Assembly (NCBI GenBank): GCA_015852425.1
Contig: JAAAIG010000142.1
Span: 1-57,874 of the forward strand
DNA: 57,874 nt
Direction: 5' to 3'
DNA from: Gryganskiella cystojenkinii
Lineage: Eukaryota > Mortierellomycota > Mortierellomycetes > Mortierellales > Mortierellaceae
Below the pieces are notes generated by a model. It searched no databases. It was not told the origin of the DNA and was given only the letters and a program-made list of their open reading frames with translations. Shown here piece after piece: positions 20,894-31,104 of this stretch (its first letter is position 1; each line of letters opens with the position of its first letter). Made by a program: the position numbers and the translations under genes.

Positions 20894-22335
20894 TATCTGA
20901 GGGACCTTCTTAAAGCTCAAACAATTATGCGACACCATCAAACTTCGAGAGCGCAGAAACGCGTCAAACGAGCCATCGGTGACCTCAACGATCCATGACA
21001 AACGTCCAGTCTTCACGTATTCCAGCGGCGTAAGGACACTATACATCATACACACCACATGAAAAAGATGCATAGGGTGATACCCACTCTCACTGTTAAG
21101 TCGGCTCGACACCCAGCAATGTACGGCTACGGAGTGCGTAGTAAGTGCCGTCCTAATTGCACAGAACGCACGACGGTTAGCATGGTCGGACGCAACCTGT
21201 CAGGTTAATGACCAGGACCGTAGAGCTATGACCAAGGCTTACAGGGACGCACAGTCGAGGCACGAGGCTCACCTGCGACGATACCCAAATGCTATTAAAA
21301 TGCTTGCTCCCATGGTACAACATTGATCACATATCCCCAAGTCTCGCCTCTGGAAGTATCTGACGGCATGAAAGCCATCCCGGGGCGGCCTTGCACCCGA
21401 CCTCCCCTATGCCAGGTCATCAATCGGTTGCAGCGTCTACTTGGTAGATTGCTACCTACCCTGGTCCAATCCAGGAGGGCTCTGTTCAAAACCTCCGCTT
21501 CCATCAGGCTGCAAGTGAGAAGGACCATGTACACCAAAAGATCATGACTTGACTGAGCATTGGTCCTTTTTGGATATGTCCGGTGTTTTCATGAGCTCTG
21601 AAGTGAAATCGGAAGTCCATAGGATACGGAACTCTTTAGAGTCAAAAGGGACCATCTTGTCTTCAACTAGAGTGGATCGGTCAAGAACACTGGCACGACG
21701 ACGATGTGGAATACCATCAGCATGACGTCGTTTCGAGTTGCTGTCGCGGTCGTCCAAGGAACAATGTCCGACACTTTGACCTTTGGAAAACAACAGGTAT
21801 ATCGTCGTTCACTAAAGCAGAGCTGGGGTTTGATTATCGACATAATTGCCGAGAGGCGTTGGCGACAGCCTACATTGACAACAAAACCTCGGTGGACCAG
21901 TTTCAAACGCCAATGGTTAATCAGGAAACAATGCCTGAACGGCAAAGGATCCGATCATAGCACCGAAACTGGTGGATTGCTACCGATCGCACGTAGGCAT
22001 ATCAGTGTAGGAAGATTGCGGTCAAATGGGCCAGTGTCACTAAGGAATCCAGGAGAATACGAAGCGCATAAGACCGTAGACAAGGGTCATTTTGAAGACA
22101 CCTGAACAGCTAGACCCATCATAGCACACAGATCCTGTAACGTCGTTTCACGGTGAAAGCCGATCTGCGACATGGTCTTTGAGGCCCCAAATTAAGATTT
22201 CCCTTTGTCCTCCCCAAGATGCTCCGCCTCCACTCACGCTGGCACAAGACAAATAAAAGGATCCTGCTCATCTACATTCCTTAATCTCTTTTTATTCCCA
22301 TCAGCATACTCCATTCATTCAAGAAAACGACAAAT
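20894..22335. other. Degenerate sequence downstream of the RNase H fragment
   Basis: No intact gene was found in 1.4 kb. Several short ORFs on both strands (for example around 21300-21550 and 21700-22100) show no recognisable domain. The lack of long frames and the position suggest decayed transposon sequence. The last 120 bp (22215-22335) become CT-rich and probably belong to the promoter of the F-box gene. Confidence 0.35.
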
Positions 22336-22953
22336 ATGTCACGTCCACAAGCACTAGACTTGCCCGAGATCAGGACCTATCTCGCCCCATTTCTGACTCT
22401 CCACCTGCTCACAGTCTGCACACGTGTCTCGAAGGACTGGAATGCATCTTTTATTCCGTTCCTTTGGCAAGAGCTTAGCATTAGAATGCACGATCCAGTA
22501 CCACAACCCCTTACTCCAAGACTGGAACCACCTAAAAAAATAAGAGAGATTTCCCGACCAACGGTCTTTTCCCAACATAGTGCAACCAAAAAGCTCAAGG
22601 TCATCCTTTATATATATGAATATCCTCGGGTGCCGGATGTTCACCTCCTTTCCCAAGAATTGACCTGCCGCAATCTCCAGTACCTGATGATCGAGGGAAC
22701 CCTCTTCTGTCAGCTTCCAGTAGTCCTCCGTCATCAGGCCACGCTCCGCCACCTTGAGTTTAAAGACACAGACTATCGATTTACCAAAGACTATCGCGAT
22801 GCTATGGAGCAGTCCTGGCAGATCGCCGCCGGATGTCCCGAGCTGACATCGTTGGCAATGCAAACAAATCATATCACTGTAAAAACATGGCCGACCATTT
22901 GGCGTTTTTGGTGCCAAATCACACTCATGAAAAATGTCGCCATCTCGGAATAA
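22336..22953 (+). CDS. F-box protein, short (possibly truncated)
   Basis: This single-exon ORF encodes 205 residues. LDLPEIRTYLAPFLTLHLLTVCTRVSKDWNASFIPFLWQ matches an F-box (residues 8-46), which would bind Skp1 in an SCF ubiquitin ligase. After it come leucine-rich-repeat-like segments (CRNLQYLMIEGTLF, LRHLEFKDTDY, CPELTSLAMQTNH). Family members of this style are commonly several hundred residues long with many more repeats, and this ORF stops after about three. Sequence after the stop still shows plausible coding fragments in shifted frames to about 23180, so a frameshifted longer ancestor is likely. It is next to the retroelement remnant. Whether it is a functional short protein or a pseudogene is undecided. 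Confidence 0.65.
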   Translation: MSRPQALDLPEIRTYLAPFLTLHLLTVCTRVSKDWNASFIPFLWQELSIRMHDPVPQPLTPRLEPPKKIREISRPTVFSQHSATKKLKVILYIYEYPRVPDVHLLSQELTCRNLQYLMIEGTLFCQLPVVLRHQATLRHLEFKDTDYRFTKDYRDAMEQSWQIAAGCPELTSLAMQTNHITVKTWPTIWRFWCQITLMKNVAISE

Positions 22954-23522
22954 AGCTGGTAGAGCTTTTGGGACTTTGGCCCATATTGACCGCTTCACGT
23001 CTTTGTCGGATTTACTTCCTCCTCCCCCGAAACATCTACCATGAAACCAGCAACAGCAACAGTGGCAGCAAGAGTAACAGCCGCCGTGTTGGAATATCAA
23101 CACGATCTTCGCAGGACTTGAAGGCATAGCCGGTCCTTCATTGGAGGTTAAAGGAGCCAGAATCAAACGCTGTACACGATTTACTTTCTCCGAGGCTCGT
23201 CGTCGTCCACATATATTAAGTTAAATTGCAATAGATCGCAGTTTTCAAAGCGAAGTTGGACACAACAAGGCCAAAAATGGCTTCGGTGGAGGTTTTGATA
23301 GATCACAGGAGATATATCACCATATCCCGCTACCATCTTTGACGGGTGTTATAGTCTCCAAACGAAACTGATACTCAAGGCAATGTTACCCATAATGATT
23401 AAGACACGAAAGTCTTGTAGCGCAATGTAGGCGACAAAAAATGAGTTTTATAGAATGCTGACGAAGGATATACTCTACAGGGGGGGATAAATGATAAAGA
23501 CCAATAGACAGGAAACTTTCTT
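22954..23522. other. 3' flank of the F-box gene and of the permease
   Basis: This 569-bp spacer lies between converging genes. The first 230 bp probably hold eroded F-box gene sequence. The rest shows no gene. Stop-rich in all frames. Confidence 0.35.
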
Positions 23523-25620
23523 TTACAAGTGCTTCATATCGACTTTCTCGCCATTGGCGGCCTCTTCCATCTCGGCAGCGATCTTGGCAGCCTGCTTGCT
23601 GTCAGCCTTTCGAACGCCTTCCGCCAATTCTTCCTCGATTTGCTCGGGCTTCTCCTCAGGCAAGAGCTGGTTCAAGACGATGGCAATAATAGCACCAACA
23701 CAGAATCCAGTTGACAGAATAATATTGGCAGAGTCGACGAGACCTTCGACAACGGACGAGGTACCCTTGTAGGTCAAGAAGTGAGTGAGAGCGTTAGGGA
23801 TCAAGGAGACACCAAGACCAAGCGAGATGGATGCCGAGACAATGAAACGATCACGACGGGTCCACTTCAAGAAAGCGAGGATACGCATTCCAGAGGAGGC
23901 AACGTTCGCAAAGAGGAAGGTGGTCATGCCTCCCAAGACCGAATCGGGAATCATCAAGAAAAGAGTTCCAAACTTGGAAAAGACGCCCATCAAGATCAAG
24001 AACATGCAGCAGACATATCCAGCAGAGGCGTTGGCGCATCTATTAAGAAAACCAAAAACATGGTGACGATGATTTGTCAGATGGACGTGTTCATGCATAA
24101 TGGTAATAGTAATATCTGTCCACAAAGTCAGTCGCTCTTTCTTACCTTGTCAGGGCAATGATGCCGTTGTTCTGAGCAAAGACAGACATGGGCGAGTTGG
24201 TCATGACCGCAGACAAGAACCCTCCGAGACCATCGGCCAAGACACCTCCCTGGACACGGGACTCAAACTCACGTCCTTCGACAGCCAATCTCGAAACTTC
24301 ACACGAAGCTGTAACATCACCAATAGCCTCGACCATGGTCAAGACATAGGTCACAAGAAGAGGAATAACCGCAGGCGCATAGACCGACAAGGGAAAAGTC
24401 GAAAAGTTTTTGACCCACAAGAAGGTCACAACGGGGGCATCATCCAAAGCGGAGGTATCCGTGTATCCAGTGGCGGCAGCAACGACAAGACCGACGATCA
24501 ACCCAATAACAACCTGAGCATTACGCATAAAGGGCGATCCAAAGAACTCGACAAACATGATGGTCATGAATACCAAGAAACCCAATCCGATCCATTGAGG
24601 TGAAGCCCAAGGGGCAGCGTTGGGGGCACCAAGGTTAGGGCAGACGGAGAAGAAACCTTCGGCGGGCATGGCACTGCATGGGCCTGAACCACCAGCCCAC
24701 TGAGTCAAACCAGTACCGATCAACTTGGCGCCGATCAAAAAGACAGTGACACCAGTAACGACTGGAGGGAACAACTTCTTCATGATCTTGGGAGGCAAGA
24801 AAGCCAAGAGGATCTCGATCAAAGAACAGACCATACACGTGCCCAAGAATGCACCCCAAGCTTGGGGGCATGGCAATTCAACAGGGGTGACACCATCAGC
24901 AGCAACACCCATGGGGCACTGACCACTTTGGTACATACGAGTGGTCATAGCCTGGAACGTAGGGACAAAGTTGAAACTGGTACCAACGACGGACAGGAGG
25001 CCAGTACCGATGTAGTACTTGGTGTTCATGATCCTAAAGCGAGTGATCTGGACTAATGAAAGTATACCAGACGAGATCAAGGAAGCCGAGAGCATGTAGG
25101 AACGAGTGGGCATATCCAAGTTCATGTTGCCGGAACCGGGTCCAGACATGATCAACACAGGGGTGACAACACCAGCAATCATGGCCAAAGAGTGCTGAAA
25201 GCCTAGTCATCGAGTTTTTGTGGTATGATAAAGTGATCGAAAAGGGCGAGTAAGTATCTGTGGGACCGATTAATAAAAGAAGGAAGGTTGGTGGCGTGAG
25301 GTTCGAGGGCTGGTTTTTCGTTCTTGTAATGTAACGTTACCCATGACGATGGCCAGCAAGACTGGCAACTTGGTCTTGAGACCAAAGAAGGGAGGCTGAC
25401 GAGTCGACTTTTTGTTCAAGCAAGGGATGGTGGGCATGCAGAGAAAACCATAGTCGTAATCGCCCAACCAACCGTCCTTGGTGAACAAGGTGTTGTAGAT
25501 GGTACTGAGGGAAGGGATCGAGCCCGCAGTGTCAGCAAGATCGTCATGTTTGGGGTCAGAGCGAATCTCGTAAACAGGGGCCTCTGTAGGAACAGGGGCT
25601 TGGGTGATCTCGCTGGTCAT
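23523..25620 (-). CDS. Purine permease of the NAT/NCS2 family (xanthine/uric acid transporter, UapA-like)
   Basis: Three exons (25341-25620, 24146-25202, 23523-24039) give 617 residues, close to fungal UapA/UapC. It is a proton-coupled plasma membrane importer of xanthine and uric acid. The QH motif (GFQHSLAM, about 94-101) and the NAT signature QNNGIIALTR (about 437-446, split by intron 2) are intact and are the substrate-defining residues of the family. About a dozen hydrophobic segments are visible, and the C-terminus ends in a cytosolic EEKPEQIEEE...KKL-like acidic/basic tail. The start MTSEITQAP at 25620 was chosen over an upstream in-frame ATG at 25719 because the intervening residues are pure Pro/Ser low complexity encoded by the leader tract. 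Confidence 0.93.
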
Positions 25621-26890
25621 TGTAGAGCAGAAGGAGGAGGGAGAGAGAGAGGGGAGTGGCGGTGATGGGGGTTGGGGTTGGGGTGAGAGATTCGAAGATG
25701 AACAGGTACAAAGAGCCAAGGATTCCGTTCCAACGAATACAACCAGGGGGTGGGAGGTTTAGTCTTTCGACTTGAGGAGGAGGGGAGGAGAGTGAAGGGT
25801 TGACGGAGAGAAAAAAAAAGAAAGGAAAAGAGAGAGGGGATTAGAAAGGGACAAAAAGATAAAGAGGCACACGACCGCGGACTTTTTTTTCACAGAGTAA
25901 ACAATCAGTCCCTTTCGATTCAAATGAAAAAAAATTTTAATCAAAAAGATCGTCGCCCATCGGATTGATGTCATCAGTTTCTTTTTTGTTTTTGCACCAG
26001 AGAGACTTTTGTCATGTGCTTCACATTCACTTCTACCGCAATCCGTGCAATCCGTTGACAACTTGTCCTTGATCTCTTCATTTTCGAGGGTGATAACAGA
26101 GAAAGATCTGTCAGAAAAAAATCGACTCGAAACACTGTAGCCTTCGCCAGACTCCGGGTGGACAAATGGGCATCCCCGATTGTCGGTTCTTTAAAATCTT
26201 CAGAGACCTCTCCAGAGCATGGCAAACTTATCATTCTCAACGGACAGAAAAAATCTTTCAACCTTTTTCCAAAATCGGAAGGAATCCTCAGGGATTTTGT
26301 GCGGGGTTGAAGCCCACAAGCCCGCAAGGACCGCTTTAACTTTTTCTCATGAACTTGCCCGCACTCTCGAAAGTTAATAATGAGGGGTAAGCATCTCTTC
26401 ACAGCGCGAGGGACAGAAGGTCCGCGTGGAAAAGAAGAAATGGAGGAAGACCGATCGATATCCATTGATTTTTGATGTGCAGTAGCACCAAGCAGCGTTT
26501 CTTTGCCACCAAAAATTTACCACATGGCAAAGTAAAAGAAACGTGGAGGACACAGAGGAGATTTGGGCACAGCTAGTTTATTTCTTGGCTTCTTTGTTTG
26601 GTGTAAAGCAAAAGAAATCACAGAGTCTTGGCACCACCTTGAAAAAGAAAAATTCGCCCATTGCTTCAATTTCGGATTCTCCTTTTTCTCGCCGCAATCT
26701 CATTCTTTACATTCACACATTTCCCATTCACAACGACTCACTGTACATAAACTTATACCACACAGCCCTTTCACGACCCCACACTCCCTGTCCCTCTTGC
26801 ACTTTCGTCCTCTCTCTCTCTCCCACTTTAACCAGTTTCAACAACGCGCACAAGCCAATAATTCACATTTCCAAACTCATTCACACGACC
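25621..26890. promoter_or_regulatory. Divergent promoter region (permease and helical membrane protein)
   Basis: No gene is supported in these 1270 bp. A minus ORF at 25974-26465 is a low-complexity chance frame. Features: purine/pyrimidine tracts next to both start codons, a TTTGCCACC motif at 26512-26520, and a long CT-rich leader (26690-26880) before the ATG at 26891. An in-frame extension of the right-hand gene back to 26543 has no ATG and leader-like composition, so it was not accepted. Confidence 0.5.
26512..26520 (+). promoter_or_regulatory. PACE-like motif TTTGCCACC
   Basis: An exact reverse-complement match to GGTGGCAAA, 371 bp upstream of the helical membrane protein ATG and 892 bp upstream of the permease ATG. 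Confidence 0.35.
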
Positions 26891-28576
26891 ATGTACGACA
26901 CACTGAAATGGATCCCCCCCGCAGCAGCCATCGCCCTCTTTTATTACATTGCCCGTGACTACCCACACTGGAAAGCAGACAGGATAACATCCCAACAAGC
27001 ACAACCATCAACAGATACCAAGAAAGACGACACTGACACTTCCCAAACAGCAGCTTCTTCGACAATAACGGACGATTCTTCGCCATGGCCACAAACGTTC
27101 TCTTTGAGGTGGATCCCCTACCTCCCCTTTGCAGTCGTCTATCTCCTGGTCAAGGCAGCCTGGACTGCTCTCCGATTTCTCGTTCTGCATTCCCTCCTCC
27201 TCGCCGAGAATACCGGGTACACTCTCATGTCCTGGCTCGAGGAAATCGTCCAGTGGTCTATGAACCATGGCCCCCAATTTATTCAAACAAAAATTGTTAC
27301 TCCTATTGTAGCCATGGCCACCAGCATCTGGGAATCACCCGCACTAGCAAAATTCAAGGCCACAATGGAAAAAATGATTCTCCCAGCAACCTATAACGCT
27401 CTCGTCACTATCAAAACCTATGTCGTCGTCACTTTCTTCAGCCTCTACGCTTGGACTCATCGAGTCGCAGAACCAGTGACAACAGCAGTGATGTGGTTCG
27501 TGGTCCATTGTATCATCCAACCCGCAAGGGCCATCTGGTCTCGTCTCGAGGTCCTTGGAATCACGTTCTTGCAGACCGCTAAGATCTATCTCAGTGAACT
27601 TGTCAAGGACGCGGTTGATCTGTTCTGGTTCTTTGTCAAGACTGGGAAGTGGATCTATGAGCGTACTCTTCAACCTCTAGGTCGCGTGATCTGCAAGGCA
27701 TTCAGCATACTTCTCGAAAAGTTGCTTCTGATCATCCCTTGGTTGGCTAAAAAGAGCTATACAGGAATCCTTCGACCAATGGCAACGACTGTTCGTAGCG
27801 GGTACACAATCCTGCGATCTCACCCGACGCTCTTGGCCGGTCTCCAAGCACTCTCGATCAAGATCCAGGAATGTGTCATGTTGGCAATGCAGCGACTTGA
27901 GGGCGTCAACTGGCTATTGCTCATAGAAAAAGTTCTCACAAACGTCGTTGTCACAACCTACCAAGTCCTCTCCCAGATCTTGACAAAAGTCAGTCGGGGT
28001 CTCCAGATCCTCTTTGTCGATCTCATCCCGAATGCCTACTCAGATCTCATGAGCGCACTCGAATTCGCGAAACCGATCGTGGCCTGGGTGATTGACAAGG
28101 TCGTCAAGATCCTCCACCCTCTCTGGCACATTGTCTCTTGGATCTCGTGGACAGTGTTCACGAACATGCGGCCCACCCTGGCTTGGTTACAGCAAAAGAT
28201 TGTTTTGCCCTCGGTCAACTTTTGGAACTCGACCTTGTATCCAGTTCTTTCGACTGTGGACGCAGTGATCATGAATAACATTAAGCTGGTGTCCAGTTCT
28301 CTTCTTCGAGTAATATCATGGATCTCTGTTGTCGCGGGTCCCATCTGGGTAGGATTCGTTCAAGTTTTGACTATCTTGCAGTCTAGTCTCGAGTCTGCTC
28401 TGGTCAAGATCGGTATCCTCTCTGGAGGCTTAGGAGAGCGTATCCAAAAACAGATCCAAATCATGGCGCCTCAAGTGGAAAGCTTCAAGACTCAAGTTGG
28501 CGTCATGGTCGATGAATTCGTCCTAGCAGCTAACAATTTTATGATCAACTGGGCCAAGCAAGAAAAGCGAGATTAA
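26891..28576 (+). CDS. Hydrophobic/amphipathic helical repeat protein, unknown function (probably membrane or lipid associated)
   Basis: This single-exon gene encodes 561 residues. It opens MYDTLKWIPPAAAIALFYYIARDY, a signal-anchor-like first helix, then a short acidic Ser/Thr linker (about 35-70), then almost continuous long helices to the end. These are hydrophobic with regularly spaced Trp, Lys and Arg, and are separated by proline breaks such as VTPIVAMATSIWESPAL, IIQPARAIWSRLEV, TLQPLGRVICKAF, ILRPMATTVRSGY and LHPLWHIVSWISW. The units are about 35-45 residues long and look like degenerate repeats. No known domain was recognised. The pattern fits a monotopic protein lying on a membrane or lipid droplet rather than a polytopic transporter, but that is inference. 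The C-terminus is charged (NWAKQEKRD). The ATG at 26891 was chosen because the upstream frame is CT-rich leader. Confidence 0.75.
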   Translation: MYDTLKWIPPAAAIALFYYIARDYPHWKADRITSQQAQPSTDTKKDDTDTSQTAASSTITDDSSPWPQTFSLRWIPYLPFAVVYLLVKAAWTALRFLVLHSLLLAENTGYTLMSWLEEIVQWSMNHGPQFIQTKIVTPIVAMATSIWESPALAKFKATMEKMILPATYNALVTIKTYVVVTFFSLYAWTHRVAEPVTTAVMWFVVHCIIQPARAIWSRLEVLGITFLQTAKIYLSELVKDAVDLFWFFVKTGKWIYERTLQPLGRVICKAFSILLEKLLLIIPWLAKKSYTGILRPMATTVRSGYTILRSHPTLLAGLQALSIKIQECVMLAMQRLEGVNWLLLIEKVLTNVVVTTYQVLSQILTKVSRGLQILFVDLIPNAYSDLMSALEFAKPIVAWVIDKVVKILHPLWHIVSWISWTVFTNMRPTLAWLQQKIVLPSVNFWNSTLYPVLSTVDAVIMNNIKLVSSSLLRVISWISVVAGPIWVGFVQVLTILQSSLESALVKIGILSGGLGERIQKQIQIMAPQVESFKTQVGVMVDEFVLAANNFMINWAKQEKRD

Positions 28577-28730
28577 AAAGAATACTATGCTTTATTCTTT
28601 AATGTTTGCTTGTGATTTTTTTGTGTGTCACGAGAAATGAAGCAGAAGTTGGTAAATGAAGAGGAGGGGTGAAGCAAAGGAGGAAGTGGAAGGGAAGTAA
28701 AAGAATACAAGTTGAAAGGCAGAATGTTCT

Positions 28731-30461
28731 TCAAGGGGACATCGAGCCGCCTCTAGGAGAAGACGAGTCGTTGCGACGACCGGTAAGAGGCGAGGCCGAG
28801 CGAGAACGAGACTGCTCCAAGTGAACGACCTCTGCAGGATCGCCTTGTTCCTCCACAGGTGATTGCGACCGAGAGGGACGACGACGGTCATCGGTGCGAC
28901 CACGAACCGGTGACTGAGAACCAGAGGAGCGTCTTCGAGGTTCATCAGCAGGGACGGGCGAACGCGCACTGCGGGCAGCACGAGGACTTCCATCGCGGCG
29001 ACGAGGGCTCGGCGAACGACGGCGACGAGGAGGAGATCGGCCTCGACGGGGAGGGGATCGAGAACGGTTGCGTCCACCGCCACGTCTGTCATCACGTCTA
29101 TCATCGCGTCTGCTATCGCCTCCATCGCGCTCATAACGCCAAGAGGCGCTTGGGGTGTTCTTGGCAAACTACAGTCAACGAATAGACGAGAAAAACATAT
29201 AAGAATATTGATTCCAAGTTTATGGTTGACAGAGCATTGATGAGCATAAGTACAGTTGACTATACCTGAACACTGAGACGATGTCCCTCAAATCGAACGT
29301 CCTTCATCTGGTTGTAGGCATCCCTGGCGTCCCTGTCATCTTCGTATTCCACGAACGCATAGCTGACAGTCCAAAAAAGATCCGAAAAAAGGTCCGTTTT
29401 ACCAGACAAGGATAGAGAGGTTCATGGAGGAAAGAGCAACAGGGGAGTGGGTTAAGTGGGCTGCCAACGGAAGAACTTGACAGACAATTTGAATTGGTCA
29501 AAAGATGAGAAGTTCCATTTTGGCTGCAAACGGAGTGAGGGAACTACGCGCGTAAAACCCTCTTTATAATCGGTTAATCCACTAGTCGATGGTCCAGATG
29601 AAGAAAGAGGTCCAATGGTCTCGTCGACATTTTTTTTCGCTTCATGGTGAAGCAAAGTAAAGACAGGAGGCTCTTGGTCCGCGATCGATGTCAAGGTGGA
29701 ACTTCCGGGGCGAAGTAAATTCGAAAGGAGGCAACGACCGAATTGGGAGAAAGACGACCCGTCTCGAAAACGAAAACTTGGGAAAACCAAAAAAAAGCAA
29801 AAGACAGTCTTGTCGATCCTCTTGCCCCTCTCTTGTCCGTTTTTTTTCTTTTTTTTTTGTAGTTTGTGGTCGTGATACGGCGAAATCGCTCGAAGAAAGT
29901 CACCGAAAAGACCGAGCCCGAATGGTGCGGCTACCGCGAATGAAACATAATGGGCATGTACGAGAGAGTGCTCCGGGGAATGGGGACGAAACCGCGTGTC
30001 TCGACAGACATCCATTCGTCTGTGTCGAACCTCGAGGTAGAATCGAAAACGCAAGAGTCACTTACGGGCGCGAAGAGTTGGTGCGAAGTGCAGGGACGTC
30101 GCAACGAATCAGAGGTCCATATCTAATTAGCAAACGCGCAGGGGAAAAGGGGGTTAGAAGTAGGCGGAGAAAAGTAAACGAGAAAGAAAAAAGTTATAAA
30201 AAAGGACCGCTATTCCAGTCATGGGACAAGGAAGGAATCTGTTGTTCATGAATAATGTTGTGATAGTCTGCCGAGGGACAACGAAATACTGATTGATGCA
30301 CAGAAAGGAAGGGTAATCGCTCTGACAAAAGAAAACAAAGGAGGCATCGCGAGAGCAGTGGCACATTGGGAAGTTTACCTTTCGAATTCGAAAGCAAGGT
30401 CCTTGGCTCGGGAGCGCTGACTGAATCCCGAGACGTAAAGTGTTCTCTGACGAGCAGACAT
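28731..30461 (-). CDS. SR-type splicing factor with one RRM and an RS tail
   Basis: Four exons (30379-30461, 30066-30122, 29266-29362, 28731-29168) give 224 residues. The N-terminal RRM has RNP2 TLYVSGFS (about 7-14) and RNP1 RPYAFVEYED (about 46-55). The tail from about residue 90 is rich in RS, SP and RRD units (RRDDRRDDRRGGGRNRSRSP, RRRRSPSPRRR), like metazoan SRSF proteins. It should bind exonic enhancers in the nucleus and recruit the splicing machinery; the RS repeats are phosphorylated in the family. Intron 2 (29363-30065, 703 nt) is by far the longest intron in the window apart from nothing else above about 340 nt. SR genes often regulate themselves through such introns. The gene is divergent from the formin. 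Confidence 0.88.
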
Positions 30462-30696
30462 GTTGGCAATAAAAGTCGCTGTGAGGTGTGGTGTGGCAAA
30501 AAGGAAAGAAAACAAATGATAAAATGACAAATGAAAGGAGATGAAATTTGGCGAAGTTTGTCTGTGTGGTGGGTGGATGGGTGGCGGTGTTCTCTTTGTG
30601 AAATCGATAAATCACCTGACCTTGAAGCCACGTGACAAATGACCGAATGAATTTAAAGCTCTGCTGGTCCTTTGGGCTCTTTCTTTCGATTGATTG

Positions 30697-30717
30697 GATC
30701 GTGGATCGTGGATCGTG
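30697..30717 (+). repeat. Tandem GGATCGT repeat, three copies
   Basis: Three perfect head-to-tail copies of the 7-mer lie in the SR/formin divergent promoter. They could be a clustered factor site or simple slippage. Confidence 0.7.
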
Positions 30718-30752
30718 CGTTCTTTCAATTATCAGTTGGACCAATCCATAGA

Positions 30753-30761
30753 TTTGCCACC
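30753..30761 (+). promoter_or_regulatory. PACE-like motif TTTGCCACC
   Basis: An exact match, 344 bp upstream of the formin ATG and 292 bp upstream of the SR factor ATG on the other strand. Confidence 0.35.
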
Positions 30762-31104
30762 AAACCTTGTATTCAACAGTGCTTCACATGTTTTCCCCTT
30801 CTCCTCTTGTTGCCTTCGTCAACAACAACCTTTTCATACTTTTTATCACAAACATCATCCTCTTTGAACCTTGTATCTTCTTCTTCGTTGTCTGTGCATT
30901 CAGCCATTCATTCGGTGCTCTCTTTCTCATTCAGGACAGTGCGTCTTTTCTTCTCTTTCTCTGTTCCAATCCTGTCATTCGCCTTCCACCTTGCCCCATT
31001 CAACTCCATTCCATTCCACTCTTTCTCTCATTCTACCCGTCAGCACTTCCCCCTTCCACTTCGTGGTGTTATAGAACAACTCCACCTTCTGGATACACAC
31101 AGTC

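Larger units (their letters stand above)
30462..31104. promoter_or_regulatory. Divergent promoter (SR factor and formin)
   Basis: This 643-bp region has no gene. It holds a GCCACGTGAC E-box (30628-30637), three tandem copies of GGATCGT (30697-30717), a TTTGCCACC motif (30753-30761) and a CT/TTC-rich leader (30780-31080) before the formin ATG. Confidence 0.5.

Noticed and set aside
22354..23166. 270-codon ORF antisense to the F-box gene
   Set aside because: It is the mirror of a real coding sequence; the sense strand has the F-box motif.
25974..26465. 163-codon minus ORF in the permease/helical protein spacer
   Set aside because: Ser/Lys/Arg-rich without any motif and inside a divergent promoter; no splice partners found.
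26543..26890. N-terminal extension of the helical membrane protein
   Set aside because: Open frame but no ATG, CT-rich leader composition, and a good ATG context at 26891.
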